DNA from: an uncultured Chlorobiota bacterium
GTDB taxonomy: Bacteria > Bacteroidota > Bacteroidia > Bacteroidales > JAADGE01
Assembly (NCBI GenBank): GCA_947311265.1
Contig: CAMZKQ010000078.1
Span: 1-30,333, forward strand
Length of the DNA stretch: 30,333 bases
Direction of reading: 5' to 3'
Part shown: positions 24,913 to 30,333 of the stretch, one piece after another
Layout of the letters: every line of letters starts with the position of its first letter
Numbering within the stretch: the stretch's first letter is position 1
Notes under the pieces: generated by a model
Database searches by the model: none
The model's input: only the letters and a program-made list of their open reading frames with translations
What the model was told of the DNA's origin: nothing
Program-made: the position numbers and the translations under genes

Positions 24913-25189
24913 CTTGAGTTTCCTTAATTTTTTTCAGAATATATTTATCCTCAAATTTAAGATAAGAGTTTTAAGGTCATCCTACATTTGAATATCAATG
25001 TTATTGTTTAAAAATCAGTTAGTTACATTGTTCGCAGGGCGGTTTATGTAGTATCTAAATCTAATACTTTAGATTTGCTTCGCAGAGGGTGTTGCTGTTC
25101 CCTGTCAAGTTGAGAATGACGGCAGTTGTTTAAGAACTGTAAATGAGTAAGTTACAGATGGTAAATAATATTTTTTAAGGAAACTTAAG
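24913..25189. repeat. 277-base non-coding segment bounded by inverted repeats (possible MITE-like element)
   Basis: CTTGAGTTTCCTTAA at 24913-24927 and TTAAGGAAACTTAAG at 25175-25189 are inverted copies matching at 14 of 15 positions. They bound a gene-free stretch. Inside are a perfect 8-bp inverted repeat, AAATCTAA (25057-25064) and TTAGATTT (25069-25076), and two similar pieces, TTCGCAGGG at 25031 and TTCGCAGAGGG at 25079. A run near 25100-25125 (CAAGTTGAGAATGACGG) resembles interspersed repeats seen between Bacteroidota genes. No target-site duplication could be confirmed. It could be a miniature transposable element or just the two genes' untranslated ends. Confidence 0.4.
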
Positions 25190-25204
25190 TAAAATTCATA
25201 TTTG

Positions 25205-25777
25205 CTAGCTAAAAAGACCAGCCTCAATAACATGTACAAGGGAGTGGATAATTTTGATGTGAATTTCTTGAATCCTATCGGCGTAGCCAAAATGCGGCAC
25301 TCGCATTTCAATATCACAATATTGAGCTAATTTTCCGCCATCTTTACCCGTTAGTCCCACAACGAAAATGCCTTTGGATTTTGCCACTTGGGCTGCACGG
25401 AGCACATTTTCAGAGTTTCCGCTAGTGCTTATTGCCAACAAGGTATCGCCAGTTTGCCCCATAGTGGCAACGAACCGCTCGAAAATAGCCCCATAGCCAT
25501 AATCGTTAGCCGCACAAGTTAAATAGCCAGCATCAGAAATAGCAATGGCAGGAATGCCCGGGCGGTTGCCCCGAAAGCGTCCAGTAAGTTCCTCGGCAAA
25601 GTGCATAGCATCGCTCATAGACCCCCCATTTCCGCAGGAAATTATTTTTCCCCCACTACGAATGGACCCTAGCATAATTTCGCCTGCTTTGGCTATAGCC
25701 AAAAAGTGTTTCTCATCGGAAGCGTATTTTTTGAGCAAATTACTGGCTTCAATAAAATTTTGTTTTATAATATCCAT
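25205..25777 (-). CDS. gmhA: phosphoheptose isomerase
   Basis: A 190-residue SIS-domain enzyme that converts sedoheptulose 7-phosphate to D-glycero-manno-heptose 7-phosphate, the first step of ADP-heptose synthesis for the lipopolysaccharide core or S-layer glycans. Family motifs are present: SCGNGGSMSDAMHFAEELTGRFRG (47-70), with the phosphate-binding Ser/Gly loop and a catalytic Glu at 62-63, and STSGNSENVL (the second SIS loop). The C-terminal QEIHIKIIHSLVH has His173 and His178, one of which should be the catalytic or metal-binding His. Length is typical of bacterial GmhA. The other heptose genes (hldE, gmhB, hldD) are not in the window. Monocistronic, with 151 bases to the divergent FdrA gene. 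Confidence 0.93.
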   Translation of the reverse strand: MDIIKQNFIEASNLLKKYASDEKHFLAIAKAGEIMLGSIRSGGKIISCGNGGSMSDAMHFAEELTGRFRGNRPGIPAIAISDAGYLTCAANDYGYGAIFERFVATMGQTGDTLLAISTSGNSENVLRAAQVAKSKGIFVVGLTGKDGGKLAQYCDIEMRVPHFGYADRIQEIHIKIIHSLVHVIEAGLFS

Positions 25778-25928
25778 AGATTAAAAGTAAAGCAATATCG
25801 AAAACCAAGGCATAAAGTAAGAGGATTGGCAAATCTAAAAAAAATATCTAAAATTTATGAAAAATTGAAAGTGAAATCAGTCATATTTTCAAAAGAAATT
25901 ATTAATTTAGTCCCAAAATTTTTAGAAT

Positions 25929-27455
25929 ATGATAAAAGGAACAATAAAGCAAGGCGAATACTTCGACTCGGTAACACTAATGATAGTGTCTAAAGAACTT
26001 AATAAAGTAGAGGGCGTAAACGACTCCTCGGCAATAATGGGTACTGGCGAAAACAAAGCCATACTTAAAATGGCCGGCCTATATGTCGAAGCATTTGACA
26101 AAGCCGACGATACAGATATGCTAATAAGCATAGATTCCGAGAATGAAACTGCTTATAAAAATGCCCTAGAACAACTTGATAAAGAGCTAGATGCAGTGCG
26201 TAATAAAAGCTCAGAAACAGGCGATTTTTCGCCCAAAAGTTTTGAAGGAGCAGTAGAAATTATGCCCGAAGCCAACCTTTCTTTAATTTCCGTTGCCGGA
26301 AAATATGCTAGCCAAGAAGCCCAAAAAGCACTGGACAATAACATGCACGTAATGATGTTTTCGGACAATGTAAGCGTTGCCGATGAGATTAATTTAAAAA
26401 ATCAGGCCAAAGAAAAAGGACTATTAATGATGGGCCCAGATTGCGGTACAGCAATTATAAACGGTGTCCCACTAGCATTTGCAAATGTTACCACAAAAGG
26501 AAAAATTGGGCTTGTTGCCGCATCAGGAACTGGTTTGCAGGAAGTTAGCTCAATTATAACCAACCTAGGCGAAGGCATATCCCAAGCCATTGGCACAGGT
26601 GGGCGAGATGTAAAAGAGGAAGTCGGTGGCATTATGTTTATTGAAGCCTTAAAGGCATTGAATGCTGACCAGCAGACGGAAGTAATTGTACTGGTTTCCA
26701 AACCGCCACACATTTCTGTATTAGAAAAAATTGGCGAAGAGGTGAAGAAAATAACCAAGCCAGTAGTGGCTATATTTATAGGTGCAGATAAAAAAACAGT
26801 AGAAAAATCAGGAGCAATAGTAGCAGGAAATCTTGCCGAAGCTGCAAATATGGCCGTTGCAGCAGCCCGTGGCGAAAAATATACGCCTAAGCTAGCAACA
26901 GAACAGCTAGAAGAAACAGCTAAAAAAGCCGTTGAGAATAATTCAGGAAAATATTTACGGGGCTTATTTAGTGGCGGCACACTGTGCGATGAAACTCAAC
27001 TATTACTTAAAGAAACTGTTGGCTATGTGTACAGCAACACCCCACTAAATCCTGATTTTCAGCTCAATTCAATTTGGCAGAGCCAAAAAAATACGATTCT
27101 GGACATGGGCGAAGACGAGTTTACAGCAGGTCGTCCGCACCCAATGATTGATTTTTCGCTCCGCATGAAACGCATTATTGAGGAGGCAAAAGACCCCGAA
27201 ACAGCAATTATTCTGCTCGATGTTGTTTTGGGCTATGGTTCGCACCTTAACCCCGAAGAAGAACTAGTACCTGCTTTTGCAGAAGCCAAAAAAATAAACC
27301 CTAATGTGGCAATAATTTGCTCAATTACAGGCACTGACGGCGACCCACAGAATAGAGCAAAAGTAAAATCAGAACTGGAAAAAGCAGGAGCAATAATTTT
27401 GGCAAATAATGCAGAGGCAAGCACCGTTTGCGATATGATTTTAAAGCAATTATAG
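25929..27455 (+). CDS. fdrA: FdrA family protein (acyl-CoA synthetase-like)
   Basis: A 508-residue member of the FdrA family, related to the alpha subunit of succinyl-CoA synthetase. Typical segments are seen: MMGPDCGTAIINGVPLAFAN (168-186), GKIGLVAASGTGLQEVSSII (191-210), GISQAIGTGGRDV (216-228), the GADKKTVEKSGAIVA region, and LFSGGTLCDETQ. In E. coli, FdrA belongs to the allantoin/oxamate region with YlbE and YlbF, and these are linked to oxamate carbamoyltransferase. None of those partners, nor a carbamate kinase, lies beside it here. The start gives the N-terminal VTLMIVSKELNKVEGV typical of the family. The polyphosphate kinase gene follows after 57 bases and could share its transcript. 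Family certain; reaction in this organism unknown. Confidence 0.9.
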   Translation: MIKGTIKQGEYFDSVTLMIVSKELNKVEGVNDSSAIMGTGENKAILKMAGLYVEAFDKADDTDMLISIDSENETAYKNALEQLDKELDAVRNKSSETGDFSPKSFEGAVEIMPEANLSLISVAGKYASQEAQKALDNNMHVMMFSDNVSVADEINLKNQAKEKGLLMMGPDCGTAIINGVPLAFANVTTKGKIGLVAASGTGLQEVSSIITNLGEGISQAIGTGGRDVKEEVGGIMFIEALKALNADQQTEVIVLVSKPPHISVLEKIGEEVKKITKPVVAIFIGADKKTVEKSGAIVAGNLAEAANMAVAAARGEKYTPKLATEQLEETAKKAVENNSGKYLRGLFSGGTLCDETQLLLKETVGYVYSNTPLNPDFQLNSIWQSQKNTILDMGEDEFTAGRPHPMIDFSLRMKRIIEEAKDPETAIILLDVVLGYGSHLNPEEELVPAFAEAKKINPNVAIICSITGTDGDPQNRAKVKSELEKAGAIILANNAEASTVCDMILKQL

Positions 27456-27512
27456 CTTACCCCATCGCAGAAAAAGGAGCTATAAGTTAAGGACTAATTA
27501 AAATTTATAGGC

Positions 27513-28337
27513 ATGAAAACTTACCGCAAAATACCAAAGAAATTTTATGAAAATGAATTAGAAAGGCTACAAACAGAATTGGCAGCACTTCAACGTTGGA
27601 TAAAACACAAAGGGCTAAAAGTGGTTGTCATTTTTGAGGGGAGAGATGCCGCAGGAAAGGGCGGTACTATAAAGCGAATAACACAACGCCTGAACCCCAG
27701 AATTTGTAGGGTAGTGGCACTAAATAAACCAACAGAAACAGAGCAAAGCCAATGGTATTTTCAACGCTATGTAAAGCACTTGCCTTCGGCTGGGGAAATG
27801 GTGCTTTTTGATAGGAGTTGGTACAACCGTGCTGGTGTAGAGCGAGTTATGGGGTTCTGTAATGATGAGGAATATTGGGAATTTCTTCGTTCTTGCCCCA
27901 ATTTTGAGCGGATGCTTACTCGCTCGGGTATAATTTTGATAAAGTATTGGTTTTCCGTAAGCCCAGAGGAACAAGAAAGGCGTTTTCAAGAACGCAGAAT
28001 AGACCCTGTAAAACGCTGGAAATTAAGCCCTATGGATATTGCTTCACGAGAAAAATGGGAGGACTACTCCAAGGCGAAAGATGAAATGTTTTCCTACACA
28101 GACACTAAAACTTGCCCGTGGTTTGTGGTTGAAGCAGATATTAAACGAAATGCACGCTTAAATTGTATAAACCATTTGCTTACACAAATCCCTTACGAAG
28201 AATTACCCGCTGTTGAAATTCATTTGCCAGAACGTAAAAAAGCAAAGGGCTATGTACGCCCACCGATAGATGAACAATCCTTTGTACCCTATTTATATCA
28301 GGATATTTTTGATGACGATAAAAGCAAGGAGAAATAA
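27513..28337 (+). CDS. ppk2: polyphosphate kinase 2 (PPK2)
   Basis: A 274-residue PPK2 enzyme, which transfers phosphate between polyphosphate and nucleoside diphosphates (usually making GTP or ATP from polyP). Motifs: Walker A FEGRDAAGKGGTIKR (41-55), Walker B/lid VLFDRSWYNRAGVERVMGF (97-115), and the basic lid residues in RRIDPVKRWKLSPMD. Single-domain length and these motifs fit class I PPK2, which favours NDP phosphorylation; the class is an inference. The start ATG 27513 gives the typical N-terminus. It follows FdrA by 57 bases, and the histidine kinase begins 31 bases after its stop, so the three may be one operon. Confidence 0.95.
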   Translation: MKTYRKIPKKFYENELERLQTELAALQRWIKHKGLKVVVIFEGRDAAGKGGTIKRITQRLNPRICRVVALNKPTETEQSQWYFQRYVKHLPSAGEMVLFDRSWYNRAGVERVMGFCNDEEYWEFLRSCPNFERMLTRSGIILIKYWFSVSPEEQERRFQERRIDPVKRWKLSPMDIASREKWEDYSKAKDEMFSYTDTKTCPWFVVEADIKRNARLNCINHLLTQIPYEELPAVEIHLPERKKAKGYVRPPIDEQSFVPYLYQDIFDDDKSKEK

Positions 28338-28368
28338 AATACCCGCCAAGTTCAAAATAAATATTAAA

Positions 28369-30333
28369 ATGAAAACAACTTTTTTCTATACCTTTTTATG
28401 CCTAATTATTGCTGTGCAGGCAGATGCCCAAAAAGTTTATCCCCTTACAAGAAACGACTCGGCTTTGCTTGTACAATATGCTAACCAAGCAGAAGCCTAC
28501 AAAATGCAAAATAAATTAAAAGAAGCCAGCGGCTTTTTGAATAATGCAGCAATGCTATATTGGAAACACAACCATTTTGATGGTGCCGAAAAAATGTATT
28601 TGGCCTCTTTGGCATTAAATAAAACCTTAGCAAATAAAAATGCTATTGCTATGATTAATAATAACTTAGCTATGATTTATGCTGATGAAAAAGACTATGA
28701 AAAATCCTTAACTTTCTTTGAGAAGACCTTATTGGCTAGGCGGGTAGCAAAAGAAAAAATAGGGATTATATCGGCACTAATCAACCAATCGGTAGTGCTA
28801 AATAAACTGGGGAATTACAAAAAATCAATAGAAAATCTTAGCGAAGCACTGGACTTTGCAAGAGAGATGAACGACCCCAAGCAAATGAGAAGTTGCTACG
28901 GTATGCTCTCGGAAACCTATCAAAAATCAGGAAATTTAAAAAAATCACTCTATTTTTATGATTATTTTAAAACCTTTAATGATATTGTAACCAATAAAAG
29001 AATAAAAAAAACAAAAAAAGAACTAGAAATCGAACGGCTAAGGGCAGAGCTTGCCGAAACCGAAACCGAAAAAAAACAGTTAGAGTTATTTAAAAAAGCC
29101 CATGAGTTAAAGAAAAAAGAAACCGAGCTTTTGGAGTCCAACTCCGAAATAGATAGTTTAGTTGTAAACCTTTCTAAAAAAGAACTGGCCTTAACAGTAC
29201 TTAAAAATGAAGCCTTAATTAAAGAACTAAAAGCCCAGCAAGAAATTGCAAAAAAGGCAAAAACAATAAATAGAATCCTTTACTTCTCTGCATTCATTTT
29301 AATCCTTGTCATCGCACTTATTTATGCCTTCCTGCTAAAAAGAAATGCAAACAAAAAACTAGCCCATAAAAACGAGGAAATCTTACAGCGTAACGAAGAA
29401 ATACTGCAACAGTCCGAAGAAATACAAACCCAAGCCGAAATATTAAAACAGGCCAACGATAAACTAAAAGACCTCGATAAAATGAAGCAAGGGCTTACAA
29501 GTATGCTTGTACACGACCTCAAAAATCCCCTTGGAAGCATCATTAACTTATCATCAAAAAAAGAAATTATAAATGCAGGAAATCAAATGCTACACATTGT
29601 AAACAATATGCTTGATGTGCAAAAATACGAAGACACTAAAATACCCTTAGAGTTAAAAAACGTCTTACTTACAACCGTTGTTGAGGCAGCCATGCAGCAG
29701 GTTAATTACTTGGCATTGTATAAAAATATTAGCCTTAAAAATAGAATAACCGAACAGCTATACTTAAAAATAGACCAAGAAATTACAATTCGAGTACTCG
29801 TAAATTTATTGACCAATGCCATTAAATATACCCACGAAAATGGCACCGTTAAAATTAATTTAGCAACGAAAAAAAACAATTCGGAATTAGTTTTTATTGA
29901 AGTCGCCGATAATGGTATTGGAATAAGCCCAGATAAAACCGCCCTAGTTTTTGAGAAATTTACACAAATTAATGCAAAAAAATCAGGAACTATCCGCTCA
30001 ACAGGGCTTGGGCTAACCTTCTGTAAAATGGCAGTAGAAGCACACGGCGGCAAAATTAACGTGAAATCCGAACCCAACGTAAAAACAACCTTCACATTTA
30101 GCCTACCAAAAGGAGTGAGCATAAACACACAAAAAACAATAGATAAAACCGCCGAGCAAAAAGAGCAAAGCACCGAATTAAAACTCACAAAAGATGACTT
30201 AGCCTACCTTAGCGATTTTAAAAATCGCTTTGCAGAACACGAGGTATTTGAAGTTACCCAACTTAGAGAAATTGCCAGCGAAATAGACGCTAACTTTAGC
30301 CCACCAGTAAGCCAGTGGAAAGATAAAATGGAC
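28369..30333 (+). CDS. TPR-containing sensor histidine kinase (C-terminus beyond the window)
   Basis: The frame opens at the ATG at 28369 and is open for 655 codons to the window end, so the gene is incomplete. A signal peptide (MKTTFFYTFLCLIIAVQADA) is followed by tetratricopeptide-like helices over residues 30-210, a long coiled coil (about 215-300), and one membrane helix (about 303-323). The cytoplasmic part is a histidine kinase: H-box MLVHDLKNPLGS with phospho-acceptor His382, N-box LVNLLTNAIKYT with Asn483, G1 DNGIGI with Asp514, and the lid STGLGLTFCKMAVEAHGG. The His-to-ATPase linker is compact. After the ATPase domain (near 585) a polar stretch leads to a further helical region that runs off the window, so an extra C-terminal domain is likely. 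The periplasmic TPRs would be the sensor; ligand unknown. Confidence 0.88.
   Translation, partial: MKTTFFYTFLCLIIAVQADAQKVYPLTRNDSALLVQYANQAEAYKMQNKLKEASGFLNNAAMLYWKHNHFDGAEKMYLASLALNKTLANKNAIAMINNNLAMIYADEKDYEKSLTFFEKTLLARRVAKEKIGIISALINQSVVLNKLGNYKKSIENLSEALDFAREMNDPKQMRSCYGMLSETYQKSGNLKKSLYFYDYFKTFNDIVTNKRIKKTKKELEIERLRAELAETETEKKQLELFKKAHELKKKETELLESNSEIDSLVVNLSKKELALTVLKNEALIKELKAQQEIAKKAKTINRILYFSAFILILVIALIYAFLLKRNANKKLAHKNEEILQRNEEILQQSEEIQTQAEILKQANDKLKDLDKMKQGLTSMLVHDLKNPLGSIINLSSKKEIINAGNQMLHIVNNMLDVQKYEDTKIPLELKNVLLTTVVEAAMQQVNYLALYKNISLKNRITEQLYLKIDQEITIRVLVNLLTNAIKYTHENGTVKINLATKKNNSELVFIEVADNGIGISPDKTALVFEKFTQINAKKSGTIRSTGLGLTFCKMAVEAHGGKINVKSEPNVKTTFTFSLPKGVSINTQKTIDKTAEQKEQSTELKLTKDDLAYLSDFKNRFAEHEVFEVTQLREIASEIDANFSPPVSQWKDKMD

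Noticed and set aside
26402..26980. 192-codon minus-strand ORF within fdrA
   Set aside because: Shadow of the FdrA frame; Ala/Ser/Pro-rich translation is a by-product of that gene's codons.

Overview
The window looks like an AT-rich chromosomal segment from a member of the Bacteroidota. Supporting signs are lipoprotein and Sec signal peptides of the usual type, a DUF4369/TlpA thioredoxin, TolB-like propeller plus beta-barrel outer-membrane proteins ending in phenylalanine, weak Shine-Dalgarno sequences, and at least one promoter that fits the Bacteroidota -33/-7 pattern (TTTG, then TAnnTTTG). A mevalonate-pathway HMG-CoA reductase points to Flavobacteriia or a neighbouring class rather than Bacteroidia; this is inference. 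No rRNA, tRNA, CRISPR array or prophage was seen.

Layout. 1-302 (-): start of a DUF438-like gene. 446-1810 (+): cytosolic leucine-rich-repeat protein. 1817-5194 (-): a probable two-gene operon of a fused membrane Fe-S oxidoreductase and a lipoprotein. 5368-5412: two overlapping, mutually exclusive hairpins. 5425-6975 (-): HMG-CoA reductase. 7243-14401 (-): two paralogous outer-membrane proteins (protease-like domain, propeller, barrel), one with an intact HExxH zinc motif and one without, preceded by a methyltransferase-like gene. 14488-16833 (+): a TlpA-like protein and fumarylacetoacetase, the latter cut by an in-frame TGA where Trp is expected. 16935-18836 (-): YgiQ radical SAM protein. 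18837-19485: a gene graveyard with remnants of an Rpn/PD-(D/E)XK gene and an IS4-type transposase. 19612-21331: hotdog thioesterase (+) and UbiB/ABC1 kinase (-), convergent. 21332-21832: AT-rich dnaA leader with repeated TTCTAA/TTAGAA sites. 21833-24904 (+): dnaA (apparent one-base deletion), a helical-repeat protein and a dihydroorotate-dehydrogenase-like protein. 24905-25204: non-coding, with terminal-inverted-repeat-like ends. 25205-25777 (-): gmhA. 25929-30333 (+): an orphan FdrA, a PPK2 polyphosphate kinase and a TPR histidine kinase that runs off the window.

Most genes are housekeeping or metabolic: isoprenoid synthesis, tyrosine degradation, replication initiation, heptose synthesis, polyphosphate. 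No complete new defence or mobile system is evident. The best candidates for unexplained biology are the catalytic/degenerate outer-membrane protease pair with its methyltransferase-like partner, the fused Fe-S oxidoreductase whose first CCG domain has lost cysteines, the FdrA without its usual partners, and the two-state hairpin at 5368-5412. Two conserved genes (dnaA, fah) are each broken by one base, so sequence errors must be considered before any biological reading.
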